Source: an uncultured Clostridium sp.
GTDB taxonomy: Bacteria; Bacillota; Clostridia; Oscillospirales; Oscillospiraceae
DNA length: 64,000 nt
Reading direction: 5' to 3'
Assembly: GCA_904420465.1 (NCBI GenBank)
Contig: CAJFVL010000001.1
Location: 1-64,000 of the forward strand
Part shown: positions 17,709 through 27,514 of the stretch, piece after piece
Position numbering within the stretch: the stretch's first letter is position 1
Layout of the letters: each line of letters starts with the position of its first letter
The notes under the pieces: model-generated
What the model was told of the DNA's origin: nothing
What the model saw: the letters and a program-made list of their open reading frames with translations, nothing else
Database searches by the model: none
Program-made: the position numbers and the translations under genes

Positions 17709-20700
17709 TCATGTGTTGGCCGGGGTCTGGTCCGCCCCCTCCTGGACGGGTGCCTTCTTTTTCCGGCTGAAGATGTGACTCAGGTTGTCAATGACCGAGT
17801 AATACACCGGGGTAAACAGCAGGGTGATGATGGTGGAGATGCCCATGCCGCTGATCATGGTGATACCCATATCGGACATCATCTCGTTGGAGTCCCCCGT
17901 TCCCAGGGCCATGGGCACCATGGCCAGAATGGTGGTCAGCACGGTGATGAGCACGGGCCGGACACGGAGGGGACAGGCGTGGAGAATGGCCTCCTCCCGG
18001 CTCTCCCCCCGCTCCCGGCGGGTGTTGATGTAGTCCACCAGAATGATGGAGGCGTTGACCACTGTGCCGGCCAGCATGATGATGGACACCAGCGAGATCA
18101 TGGACAGGTCCCGCCCCGTGATGGGCAGGGCCACCAGGGCCCCGGAGAAGGCTACCGGCAGAATCAGCATAACGATAACCGGCATGATGAAGGACTCAAA
18201 CTGGGCGGCCAGCACAAAGTAGACCAGGCCCAGGGCCACCAGCAGGGCCAGCAGCAGGTCGGTAAAGCTCTCCATCATCTGGGAGTAGCTGCCGGTAATC
18301 TCGGCGGTGTATCCGTCCGGCATCGAATACTGATTCAGCAGCTGCTGAATCTGAGCGGTGATTTCAGTGCTGCTCCCGCTCACCGTATCGCCGGTAATGG
18401 TAACCTGACGGGACTGGTTATAGCGGGTGATGCTCTGAGGCGCCTGCACAATGGACACATCGGCCACCGCGGACAGGGGCACCGTCCCCCCGTATGGGGT
18501 GGACAGAGCCATGGAGCGCAGCGCATCCCGGCTTTCAGCCGCCCGGCCGTCTCCCTGGACCACCACATCCAGCTCCTTGTTGTCGATGGTGACCGTGGTG
18601 GCCGTGGTGCCTGTGAGCTCAGAGCGCACCGCGGCGCCCACGGTGGCGGCGGTCAGGCCGTACTGGGCGGCGGCCTCCCGGTTCATGGTGATCTGCACCT
18701 GGTCCACCTGCTCAGACACAGAGGTGGTCACATTGACGGCGTCAGGCAGCTGCTCAATCTGTCCGGCCAGGTCCCCGGCAATCATAGACAGGGTATTGTA
18801 GTCCTCTCCGGTGATTTCCACGCTGATGTTGCTGCCCCCCATCATGGCCGTCATGTCAGAGGCGTTCACTGTGATTTCACAGCCTGCAATGTCCTGCAGC
18901 TGGCCCCGCAGGTCGTTGGCTACTTCCTCCGAACTGCGCTCCCGCTGACTTTTATCCACCAGATTCAGACTCATGGTGGTGGACTCCGCGCTGGCTATGT
19001 AGTACATGCTTTCCAGCTCGGGGACCTCCCGCTGCACAATAGCGGTCACCTGGTCGGCGATGGCCGCTGTCTCCTCAACCTCAGAGCCGATGGGGGTGCT
19101 GATGCTCACGGCCACAGTCCCCTGATCCATGGCGGGAATCAGCACCATGTCGGTGGACATGCAGGCCGCGCAGAAAACCACAACCATGGCCACTGAAATG
19201 GCCATTCCGGTTTTCAGATGGCGGACAAAATACCGCAGCACGGCCAGATAGGCGGCGCTCAGCTTCTCCTTCCACCGGGCCAGCCTCTGCCGCAGGGCGC
19301 TGGGCTTCCGCCGGGCGGCCTTCTCCGCCTGACGGCGCAGCTTTTCGTCATCCAGCAGCAGGTAGCACAGCAGAGGCACCAGGGTCAGGGCGATGGCCAG
19401 AGAGCCCAGCAGCAGGAAGGCGATGGTCAGGCAGAAGTCCTTGAACATCATTCCCGCCAGTCCGCCGGACAGGCCAAGGGGCAGGAATACCGCCACGGTG
19501 GTAAAGGTGGAGGCGGTTACCGAGGTCAAAACCTCCTTGGTTCCCTCCACGCAGGACTCCATCCGGCTGTGCCCCTCAGCGGCATAGCGGTAGATGTTCT
19601 CCAGCACCACCACCGAGTTGTCCACAATCATGCCCACGCCCATGGCGATGCCGCCCAGGCTCATCATGTTCAGGGTCAGATCAAACACATTCATCAGGGC
19701 GAATACAGCCAGGATACACACCGGCATGGAGATGGAGATCGTCATGGTGGCCCCAAACCGGAACAGGAACAGGAACACCACCGCCGCTGCCAGCACCACG
19801 CCCAGAATGATGTTTTGCACGGCATTGTCCACCGACAGGTTGATATACTCGGAGGCCAGGTAGGCCACCATATAGTCAATATTGGAGTTCTCCGCCTTCA
19901 GCTCCTCCAGCCGGGCCTCCACAGCGTTGGAGGCGGACACCTCGTTGGCCCCGGACTGCCGGGATACCTGGAGGATAACGCAGGGGGTGTCCCCCACCTT
20001 GGCCACCGCGTCCGGATCACTGGTCTCCAGATACACATCGGCCACCTCATTGAGCCGGACAGTGCCCCCGGCGGGCAGGGGCAGCAGCATGTTGGCCACC
20101 TCGTCCACCGTCTGGAACTTGGCATCGGTGGTGACGGTCAGGGTCTTGGTGCCGTTCTGCATGTCGCCGCCTGGGTACAGCAGGTTTTCGGCAGCCAAAA
20201 TCTGAGAAATATAGGAGTTGGACAGGCCGAAGCCCGAGGCCCGGGTCGGGTCCACGGCCACGGTGACCTGCTGCTCCACGCCGCCGCTGATGGTCACCTG
20301 GGCCACGCCGTTGATGCGCTCCAGGGCGGGGGCCACCGTGTCCTCCGCCAGGGCCTGGAGGGAGGCCAGGTCATCTCCCATCAGGGCCACAATGGCGGTG
20401 GGCATCAGGTCGCTGATGTTGATGTTGACGATGACAGGGTCAATGGCCCCGTCCGGCAGGCTCACCTGGTCAAACTGCTCCCGCAGCTTGGTGGCCGCGA
20501 TGTCCAGATCAGTGCCCTCCACATAGGTCACCTGGATCTGGCTGACGCCGTCGGAGGAGGTGGAGGATACCTCGTCCACACCGGACACCGACATGATGGC
20601 CGACTCCAGGGGACGGGTAACCAGCTCCTCCATATCGCTGGGGCTGGCCCCGCTGTAGTAGCAAAGCACCACGGCGGCGGGATACTCCATGTTGGGCAGC

Positions 20701-20807
20701 AGGGACATCTGCAGCTGGGAGCTGAACACCGCCCCAAACACCGAGATCAGAATGACCGCCATCAGAGTGGTAACCCTGTGCCTGATACAGAATTTTGCAA
20801 TATTCAT
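17709..20807 (-). CDS. Efflux RND transporter permease (AcrB/MMPL-type)
   Basis: 1032 aa; MNIAKFCIRHRVTTLMAVILISVFGAVFSSQLQMSLLPNMEYPAAVV; duplicated RND topology. Confidence 0.95.
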   Translation of the reverse strand: MNIAKFCIRHRVTTLMAVILISVFGAVFSSQLQMSLLPNMEYPAAVVLCYYSGASPSDMEELVTRPLESAIMSVSGVDEVSSTSSDGVSQIQVTYVEGTDLDIAATKLREQFDQVSLPDGAIDPVIVNINISDLMPTAIVALMGDDLASLQALAEDTVAPALERINGVAQVTISGGVEQQVTVAVDPTRASGFGLSNSYISQILAAENLLYPGGDMQNGTKTLTVTTDAKFQTVDEVANMLLPLPAGGTVRLNEVADVYLETSDPDAVAKVGDTPCVILQVSRQSGANEVSASNAVEARLEELKAENSNIDYMVAYLASEYINLSVDNAVQNIILGVVLAAAVVFLFLFRFGATMTISISMPVCILAVFALMNVFDLTLNMMSLGGIAMGVGMIVDNSVVVLENIYRYAAEGHSRMESCVEGTKEVLTSVTASTFTTVAVFLPLGLSGGLAGMMFKDFCLTIAFLLLGSLAIALTLVPLLCYLLLDDEKLRRQAEKAARRKPSALRQRLARWKEKLSAAYLAVLRYFVRHLKTGMAISVAMVVVFCAACMSTDMVLIPAMDQGTVAVSISTPIGSEVEETAAIADQVTAIVQREVPELESMYYIASAESTTMSLNLVDKSQRERSSEEVANDLRGQLQDIAGCEITVNASDMTAMMGGSNISVEITGEDYNTLSMIAGDLAGQIEQLPDAVNVTTSVSEQVDQVQITMNREAAAQYGLTAATVGAAVRSELTGTTATTVTIDNKELDVVVQGDGRAAESRDALRSMALSTPYGGTVPLSAVADVSIVQAPQSITRYNQSRQVTITGDTVSGSSTEITAQIQQLLNQYSMPDGYTAEITGSYSQMMESFTDLLLALLVALGLVYFVLAAQFESFIMPVIVMLILPVAFSGALVALPITGRDLSMISLVSIIMLAGTVVNASIILVDYINTRRERGESREEAILHACPLRVRPVLITVLTTILAMVPMALGTGDSNEMMSDMGITMISGMGISTIITLLFTPVYYSVIDNLSHIFSRKKKAPVQEGADQTPANT

Positions 20808-20813
20808 GGGGCG

Positions 20814-22001
20814 TTATTCCTCCCCGGAGACCACCCGAACCTGGTCCCCATCCGCCAGATAGGCCTGGCCCACCGTGACCAGCTGCTGCCCGGCCGTCAG
20901 GCCGGAGGTGATCTCGGTGACGCCGTTTCCGGTCAGCCCGGTCGTCACCTCCACAGAGCGGGCGGTACCGCCATTCTCCACCACAAAGACGTGCTGGGTG
21001 TCGCCGCTGGTCAGCAGGGCCTCGGTGGGCACCACAATGGTATCCACCGACGTCTCGGTATGGAAGGTGACGTCGGCAAACATGCCTGAGAGCAGTCCGG
21101 TCACATCCTCCGGGACGGACAGGGTCACCTGGTACAGCTTGGTCTGTGCATTGGCCGCCTGCTCCACCGCGCGGATGGTGCCGGTGAAGGTCAGGTCCAG
21201 GGCGCTGACTGCCACATCCGCGGTGTCGCCGATGTTCAGCTTGGGGACCAGGGCCTCGGAGACCGACACCACCACCTTCATCTGGTCGGCTCCGTCGATC
21301 ACAGCCACCGGCATGGAAGCGGAGACATATCCGTTTTCCACGGCGGACAGGGAGACCAGAGTGCCCGAGATGGGGGCGATCACATTGCCCTGGCCGTCCA
21401 CATTCTCCAGCACGGCGCTGAGCTGCTCCATATTGGAGAGGTAGCTCTGCATCCCCGCCTCCAGCTGGGACAGGGTGGACTCCCGGGTAGCCCGGGCCGT
21501 CATCAGCGTCAATTCAGCCGAGTCAATCTCCGCCTGGGAGGCGGCGCCGATCTCAAACAGGGCCTGCAGATCGCTGAGGTTCTTCTCATACAGGGCGATC
21601 TGACGGTCAAAGATAGCCGCCTGATCCTGATAGCTCTGAACAGCCGAGTTGTAGCTGATGCTGGCCGCCTCATAGGAGGACAGGGTGCTGGCCAGGTCCA
21701 GGGTGCACAGAACCTGCCCGGCCCTCACCTGATCCCCCGCGTCCACATAGACGGCAGTGCATTTGGCTGTGGTGGCCACGAACACGCTGGCCTCGTCGTC
21801 GGCTGCCACCGAGCCGGAGACCGTATTCTCCGCCGAAATGGTCTCCGAGGTGACGGTTTGCACCTGCACCGCCACACCGGCGGGCTGTGCGTTTGACTGG
21901 TCCTGGCTGCCGGCCGGGTCCTCCTGCCGGCTTCCGCATCCCGCCAGCGTCAGCAGGGCAGCCGCCAGCGCAAGGGACAAAATCTTTTTGTGATACTGCA
22001 T
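20814..22001 (-). CDS. RND efflux periplasmic adaptor (HlyD/MFP family)
   Basis: Lipobox LTLAGCGS; biotinyl-lipoyl-like halves and GNGVTEITSGLTAGQQLVTVGQAYLADGDQVRV. Confidence 0.92.
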   Translation of the reverse strand: MQYHKKILSLALAAALLTLAGCGSRQEDPAGSQDQSNAQPAGVAVQVQTVTSETISAENTVSGSVAADDEASVFVATTAKCTAVYVDAGDQVRAGQVLCTLDLASTLSSYEAASISYNSAVQSYQDQAAIFDRQIALYEKNLSDLQALFEIGAASQAEIDSAELTLMTARATRESTLSQLEAGMQSYLSNMEQLSAVLENVDGQGNVIAPISGTLVSLSAVENGYVSASMPVAVIDGADQMKVVVSVSEALVPKLNIGDTADVAVSALDLTFTGTIRAVEQAANAQTKLYQVTLSVPEDVTGLLSGMFADVTFHTETSVDTIVVPTEALLTSGDTQHVFVVENGGTARSVEVTTGLTGNGVTEITSGLTAGQQLVTVGQAYLADGDQVRVVSGEE

Positions 22002-22020
22002 GGATGGTTCCTCCTGATCC

Positions 22021-23304
22021 TCAGCTCGCGCTTACATTCAAAATGCCATATTCCACCGCCCAGCGGTAGGTGTTGTAGGAAGAAAACAGGTTAATGGCGG
22101 CAGTATCCACCGCTTCCTGGGCCGCCGCCACGTCATCCTGCGCGGTCAGCAGGGCATTTTGGGAGATGGAGCCCTGCTCATACTTCATCTGGTCCACCGC
22201 GTAATTGCTCTCCTCCACGGCCAGCGCGGTCCTGGCTGCGTCCAGCACCTGTTTATAGTCCTTTACCTGGTTGTACAGGGTGCGGAAATTGGTCTCAAAG
22301 TTCTGCACGGTGGCGTTATATGTATACTGGGCGGCCTGCCACTGGTGAAGCGCCATCTGATACTCATAGCTGTTCTGGTTGCGGGGCGCATCGTTGAAGG
22401 TCTCCTTTGCGTCATCCAGTGTCAGCTTGGCGTCATACAGGCTGTAGCTGGCCTCCTTGGCGGCAGCCAGATCCTCCTCCAGGTTCATGGCCTCCAGCTG
22501 CTCATCCGTCACCTGAGGAAGAGCGGTCAGCGTCAGCTCGCTGGCCAGATCGGCGCCGATCATCTGCTTGAGCTGGATCTCAAAGTTCTCCCTGCTTGTG
22601 TTCAGCGACTGCTGGCTGCTGATCAGCGCGGTACGGCCCGCCCTGGCCTGCTCCAGCGCGAGGGCGGACACCTGCCCCAGCTGATAGCGCAGCTCCACCT
22701 CCTGGATGCTGCGGTCCGTGGAGGCCAGGGTGCGGTCCAGCGCCCGCTCGTTGATTCCCACGCTGGCCAGGACAATGTACAGGGCCTCTCCCGTCACCAC
22801 CAGCTGATTCTGGGTATTCTCCAGCTGCCAGACCAGGTCGGCGTTGTCCTGCTGCAGGTCGCCGTCCTTGATGGCGTCAAAGGAGTCCCGCAGGGCGTCG
22901 TACTGGGCGTCCAGGGAGGAGGCCATGATACTCCCCATCCCGCCCATCATGGGATTGGTAATCATTCCCCACTGGATGCCGGCAATCTGGTTCAGGGCCT
23001 CCCGGTAATCCTCCGCCATGTCCTCATAGTCGATGGACTCAATGGACAGAATATTCTCCTCCAGCGCCAGCAGACTCAGGTTGTTCTCCCGCATCCGGCG
23101 CTCCAGATTCTCAAAGCTCACCGTCCCCGCCGGGTCTGGTATGTACTCCTCCTCAGGGGTCTGCTCCGTTCCGCCATCCCCCTGGCTCTGCGTCTCCTCC
23201 TCATCCGTCTGTCCCTGCAGCTCGGCTGCGAAAACCGTGGCCGCGCACAGCGTCAGGGCCAGGGCTGCGGCCAGCAGCCGCCTCCCGATTTTCTTGTTCA
23301 GCAT
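22021..23304 (-). CDS. TolC-like outer-membrane-efflux-family coiled-coil protein
   Basis: Signal peptide; duplicated helical repeats (EVELRYQLGQVSALALEQARAGRTALISSQQSLNTSRENFEIQLKQMIG; DQMKYEQGSISQNALLTAQDDVAAAQEAVDTAAINLFSSYNTYRWAVEYG). Confidence 0.82.
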   Translation of the reverse strand: MLNKKIGRRLLAAALALTLCAATVFAAELQGQTDEEETQSQGDGGTEQTPEEEYIPDPAGTVSFENLERRMRENNLSLLALEENILSIESIDYEDMAEDYREALNQIAGIQWGMITNPMMGGMGSIMASSLDAQYDALRDSFDAIKDGDLQQDNADLVWQLENTQNQLVVTGEALYIVLASVGINERALDRTLASTDRSIQEVELRYQLGQVSALALEQARAGRTALISSQQSLNTSRENFEIQLKQMIGADLASELTLTALPQVTDEQLEAMNLEEDLAAAKEASYSLYDAKLTLDDAKETFNDAPRNQNSYEYQMALHQWQAAQYTYNATVQNFETNFRTLYNQVKDYKQVLDAARTALAVEESNYAVDQMKYEQGSISQNALLTAQDDVAAAQEAVDTAAINLFSSYNTYRWAVEYGILNVSAS

Positions 23305-23924
23305 GGAATTCCTCCTTTTTCTTCCATTGTGCTCCCGTATTTAATGATCTGGATTCGGCCCTGAAGCAGGCGCCGCTGCTCCTCCCGCTCCTCCGGCCGG
23401 TCCAGCGTCTCCATAATGGCAACTGCCAGCGCCGTCACCACCAGGAAAAAGACATTGTTCACATACTCCTCTCCCTGCTCCCTCAGCTGCGCGGACTGAA
23501 TCCTGCTCCGCGCCACTTCGTTCAAAAAGCACCGTCTGTCGTCCATCAGCCACTGCAGATCCATGCTTTTATTCAGCTTCATCACCTGAATACAGCGCCG
23601 AAGAGTTGGGTCCGTGCTGCCGCTGCGGTTGATAAACCGGTCAAACGCCGCCACCGGAAGTGAAAACAGATCGCCGCCGATCTGCTCCAAAATCTCCTGC
23701 AGCACTCCCTGAAAATACTTCCTCATATCCCCCAGCAGATATCGGAACAGCTCCTCCTTGTCCGCAAAATACTGGTAAAAACTTCCTCGTGGTATACGAG
23801 CCTCCTGAATAATCCTGTTGATCGAGGCGCTGGCAAAATTCACACTTGTAAATTCTTCCCAGGCGGCCTCGGTCAGCCTCTGGCGCTTCTCCTCCGGCAG
23901 CCGGAAAAATGTGCTGGTCGGCAT
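23298..23924 (-). CDS. TetR/AcrR family regulator of the RND operon
   Basis: RLTEAAWEEFTSVNFASASINRIIQEARIPRGSFYQYFADKEELF. Confidence 0.92.
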   Translation of the reverse strand: MPTSTFFRLPEEKRQRLTEAAWEEFTSVNFASASINRIIQEARIPRGSFYQYFADKEELFRYLLGDMRKYFQGVLQEILEQIGGDLFSLPVAAFDRFINRSGSTDPTLRRCIQVMKLNKSMDLQWLMDDRRCFLNEVARSRIQSAQLREQGEEYVNNVFFLVVTALAVAIMETLDRPEEREEQRRLLQGRIQIIKYGSTMEEKGGIPC

Positions 23925-23949
23925 GGTACTCTCCCCCAATTATGACACC

Positions 23950-23964
23950 TTGTCATCATGACAA
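23950..23964. promoter_or_regulatory. 15-bp palindrome TTGTCATCATGACAA, likely TetR operator
   Basis: Perfect dyad immediately upstream of the tetR gene; overlapped by a second imperfect dyad TGACAccTTGTCA. Confidence 0.65.
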
Positions 23965-24301
23965 CCTGTCGCAAATTATACACGGGCATTCCAACCCTGT
24001 CAACCACTTTTTCAGTTCCTTTACAGTTTCAAAACCCGCCCCCATGCTTTGCCGGGATGCTGTCTCCGGGGAGGAGAAGCATCCTCTGCCCCGCCCTTTT
24101 CCGCGCGGGTGCGCCTTTTCGGCTTTCCTATTTTTTTGTGTTCTTTTCCTCTTTCACGGGCGGTTCCCGGCCAGTCCGCACACAAAAAGTTGAGTTTAAA
24201 TTGATTTTTCCGTTGCACAATATCCCAGGAGAGATTATAATAGAATCAAAGGGGGACCTCCCCGTGTTTTCCCAAACATTACGGAGAGGAGGAACTGCTG
24301 T

Positions 24302-25135
24302 ATGAGCACGCATCACTACATCATTCCCGATGTGGATACCGCTGCGCCTGCTCTCCCGCAGTCCAAATTGCTTTACATCACCACGTCCCGGCACAGCAGC
24401 GATTGGAGCCATACTCTTCATACCAACATCTGCTCCGAGCTTTTTTTCATCACCGGCGGCTGCGGCTGCTTTCAGGTCCAGGAAAGCAGCTTTCCCGTCT
24501 CTGCCCACGATCTTGTGGTGATCAACCCCGGTGTTCCCCATGCAGAGAGCAGCCAGTCTGCCAGCCCCATGGAGTACACAGTTCTGGGTGTGGAGGGTCT
24601 GGACATTTTTTCCGACACGGGCAGCTATGTGCTGCTCCATCTCCGCCCTGACTGGGAAGAGCTGATGAGCTGCCTGCAGCTCATCCTTCGGGCGGCCAAG
24701 GCCGCCCGGCCCAACCTTGGCGCCGTGTGCCAGCGCCTGCTGGAGATCATCCTGCTTCGCCTGCTGCAGGTGGAAGCCTTCTCCCTCTCCCCCGAACAAT
24801 CCAGCCGCAGAAGCATCTCGGAATGTGAAGTGGTCCGCCGGTATATTGACCACCATTTCAAAGAAAATCTTACCTTGGACCAGCTGGCCGCTGTCGCCCA
24901 CATCAACAAATTTTACCTGGTCCACACATTCCGAAAGGAATTCAACACCACGCCTATCAGTTATCTTATCGTTCGCCGGATTCAGGAGAGCCGTTTTCTG
25001 CTTGCTGAAACCGATCACCCCCTCTCGCAGATCGCCCAGCTCCTCGGGTTTTCCTCCCTCAGCTACTTCTCCCAGAGCTTTCGCCGGCTGGAGGGGATCA
25101 GCCCGAAAGAGTACCGAAAGCGCCACCGGCGCTGA
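24302..25135 (+). CDS. AraC family transcriptional regulator
   Basis: Cupin-like N-terminus and AraC HTH (LTLDQLAAVAHINKFYLVHTFRKEFNTTPISYLIVRRIQESRFLL). Confidence 0.94.
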   Translation: MSTHHYIIPDVDTAAPALPQSKLLYITTSRHSSDWSHTLHTNICSELFFITGGCGCFQVQESSFPVSAHDLVVINPGVPHAESSQSASPMEYTVLGVEGLDIFSDTGSYVLLHLRPDWEELMSCLQLILRAAKAARPNLGAVCQRLLEIILLRLLQVEAFSLSPEQSSRRSISECEVVRRYIDHHFKENLTLDQLAAVAHINKFYLVHTFRKEFNTTPISYLIVRRIQESRFLLAETDHPLSQIAQLLGFSSLSYFSQSFRRLEGISPKEYRKRHRR

Positions 25136-25395
25136 AGCCTTCCCCCGACGCTCCCTGTGGAAGCGGGAGACCTGCGGCGGGAAGCGGCCGCCCCGCTCCG
25201 GTTCAAGGCACGCTCTTTGTTCCGGAGCATTTTCACGCCCTTCCGCATGCTCTCCGGCCGGCAGGCCAAGCCGGACTGAGCGATCAAAGGCACATATTTT
25301 ATTCCTTCCTCCGGTCAAAATAGGGCTGCAAGGCCGATCTATTTTCTCCGTCAAGTTTATCTCTATTGTTTTCTCACGGGAAAGGAGTCCATTTT

Positions 25396-26415
25396 ATGTC
25401 CATTTTAGTCAGCGGCGGCGCCGGTTATATCGGCAGCCACACCTGTGTGGAGCTTATCCATGCGGGCTATGATCTGGTTGTGGCTGATGACCTGGTCAAC
25501 GCCAGCCCCGAGTCTCTGCGCCGGGTGGAACAGATCACCGGCAAACCCGTCCCCTTCGTCCAGACCGAGCTGTGCGACCCCATTCAGGTGGAGGAGCTGT
25601 TTCACCGGTATCCCGACATCCACGCGGTCATTCACCTGGCCGGTCTGAAGGCGGTGGGAGAGAGCGTGTCCAAGCCTCTGGAGTATTACACCAATAACCT
25701 GATGAGCACCCTGGTCCTCCTCAACGTCATGCGGCGCCATGGAGTAAAGCGCCTCGTCTTTTCCTCCTCCGCCACGGTCTACGGCGTCCCCTCCAGCGTC
25801 CCCATCCGGGAGGATGCTCCCACCGGCGGCACCACCAACCCATACGGCACCAGCAAGGTCTTTCTGGAGCGTATTCTCACCGACTGCTGCGCCGCCGACC
25901 CCGCCCTGAACGTGGCCCTGCTGCGCTACTTCAACCCCATCGGCGCCCATGAGTCCGGCCTGATCGGGGAGGACCCCAACGGCATCCCCAACAATCTGGT
26001 GCCCTATATCGCCCAGGTGGCGGTGGGCAAGCTGGAAAAGCTCCACATCTTCGGCGGCGATTACCCCACCAGGGACGGCACCGGCGTGCGGGATTATATC
26101 CATGTGGTGGATCTGGCCCGGGGCCATGTGGCCGCCCTGAAAAAGCTGGAGGAGAACTGCGGCCTGTTTGTGTGCAACCTGGGCACCGGAGTGGGCTGCT
26201 CCGTGCTGGACGTGCTCCACGCCTACGAAAAGGCCTGCGGCAGAACACTGCCCTATGTCATTGATCCCCGCCGCCCCGGCGATGTGGCCGAGTGCTACGG
26301 AGACCCCACAAAGGCCTGGGAGGAGATGGGCTGGAAGGCCCAGTACGGTATTGAAGAGATGTGCGCATCCTCCTGGAAGTGGCAGTCCATGAACCCCAAC
26401 GGCTACCGGAGCTGA
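25396..26415 (+). CDS. galE: UDP-glucose 4-epimerase
   Basis: ILVSGGAGYIGSHTCVEL, FSSSATVYG, NPYGTSK. Confidence 0.97.
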   Translation: MSILVSGGAGYIGSHTCVELIHAGYDLVVADDLVNASPESLRRVEQITGKPVPFVQTELCDPIQVEELFHRYPDIHAVIHLAGLKAVGESVSKPLEYYTNNLMSTLVLLNVMRRHGVKRLVFSSSATVYGVPSSVPIREDAPTGGTTNPYGTSKVFLERILTDCCAADPALNVALLRYFNPIGAHESGLIGEDPNGIPNNLVPYIAQVAVGKLEKLHIFGGDYPTRDGTGVRDYIHVVDLARGHVAALKKLEENCGLFVCNLGTGVGCSVLDVLHAYEKACGRTLPYVIDPRRPGDVAECYGDPTKAWEEMGWKAQYGIEEMCASSWKWQSMNPNGYRS

Positions 26416-26464
26416 CCCGGCGCAAGAAATATGCCCCGCCCTCTGGCGGGAGAAGGAGAACAGC

Positions 26465-27391
26465 ATGAACAAACCAGTCCTTGTGGTCATGGCCGCCGGC
26501 ATGGGCAGCCGCTACGGCGGCCTGAAGCAGGTGGACCCGGTGGGGAACCACGGCCAGCTGATCATTGACTATTCCATCTATGACGCCCGCCGCGCCGGCT
26601 TCGAGACGGTGGTGTTCGTCATCAAGCACGAGATTGAGGACACCTTCAAGGCCGCCATCGGCGACCGACTGTCCAGGGTGATTGACGCAAAGTACGCCTT
26701 TCAGGAGCTGTCCGACCTGCCGGAGGGCTATGCGGTTCCGGAGGGCCGGGTCAAGCCCTGGGGCACCGCCCACGCTATCCTGGCCGCCCGCCGGGTGGTG
26801 GACGGCCCCTTCGCCGTGGTCAACGCCGACGACTGCTACGGCCCCGAGGGTTTTCGGGAGATCTACCGGTATCTGGAGTCCCACCCCGACCGCCCCGGCT
26901 GCTATGAGTACGCCATGGTGGGCTACCAGCTGGGCAACACCGTCACCGAGCACGGCCATGTGGCCCGGGGCATCTGCCAGGAGAACCGGGAGGGCTACCT
27001 TTTCCGGGTCACTGAGCACACTCACATCGAGAAGGATGGAGCGGATGCCCGCTTCACCGAGGACGGCGGGGCCACCTGGACCCACCTGCCCGGTTCCACC
27101 ATTGTGTCCATGAACCTGTGGGGCTTCACTCGCAGCTTCCTGGACGAGGTCCAGGCCCGCTTCCCCGCCTTTTTGGACCGGGCGTTGGCACAGGACCCAC
27201 TGAAGGCAGAGTACTACCTTCCCGGGGTGGTCACCCAGCTTCTGGAGGAGGGCAGGGCCCGTGTCAAGGTGCTGCGCAGCTCTGACAAGTGGTACGGCGT
27301 GACCTACAAGGAGGACAAGCCCCAGGTGGTCCGGGCCATCGCGGAAAAGACTGCCGCCGGGCTCTACCCCGACCGGCTGTGGCCAGTCTGA
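26465..27391 (+). CDS. Sugar-phosphate nucleotidyltransferase family protein
   Basis: VLVVMAAGMGSRYGGLKQVDPVG ... GTAHAILAARRVVDGPFAVVNADDCYG. Confidence 0.9.
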   Translation: MNKPVLVVMAAGMGSRYGGLKQVDPVGNHGQLIIDYSIYDARRAGFETVVFVIKHEIEDTFKAAIGDRLSRVIDAKYAFQELSDLPEGYAVPEGRVKPWGTAHAILAARRVVDGPFAVVNADDCYGPEGFREIYRYLESHPDRPGCYEYAMVGYQLGNTVTEHGHVARGICQENREGYLFRVTEHTHIEKDGADARFTEDGGATWTHLPGSTIVSMNLWGFTRSFLDEVQARFPAFLDRALAQDPLKAEYYLPGVVTQLLEEGRARVKVLRSSDKWYGVTYKEDKPQVVRAIAEKTAAGLYPDRLWPV

Positions 27392-27410
27392 GGCCGCTCT
27401 CCACATTTTC

Positions 27411-27471
27411 TCTCAAATACAAATCACCTGGCCTGTTTATCTGAAACAGGCCAGGTGATTTGTATTTGAGA
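27411..27471. repeat. 61-nt hairpin with a perfect 28-bp stem and 5-nt loop between convergent genes
   Basis: tctcaaatacaaatcacctggcctgttt-atctg-aaacaggccaggtgatttgtatttgaga. Confidence 0.95.
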
Positions 27472-27514
27472 GATAGGATAGATCCAACTCGTCTGTTCAG
27501 GGTCTCTCCCGACT

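Noticed and set aside
17697-21089. Long plus-strand ORFs (499 and 623 aa) antisense to the RND/MFP genes
   Set aside because: Composition artefact of high GC3; Gly/His/Gln-rich sequence without homology features
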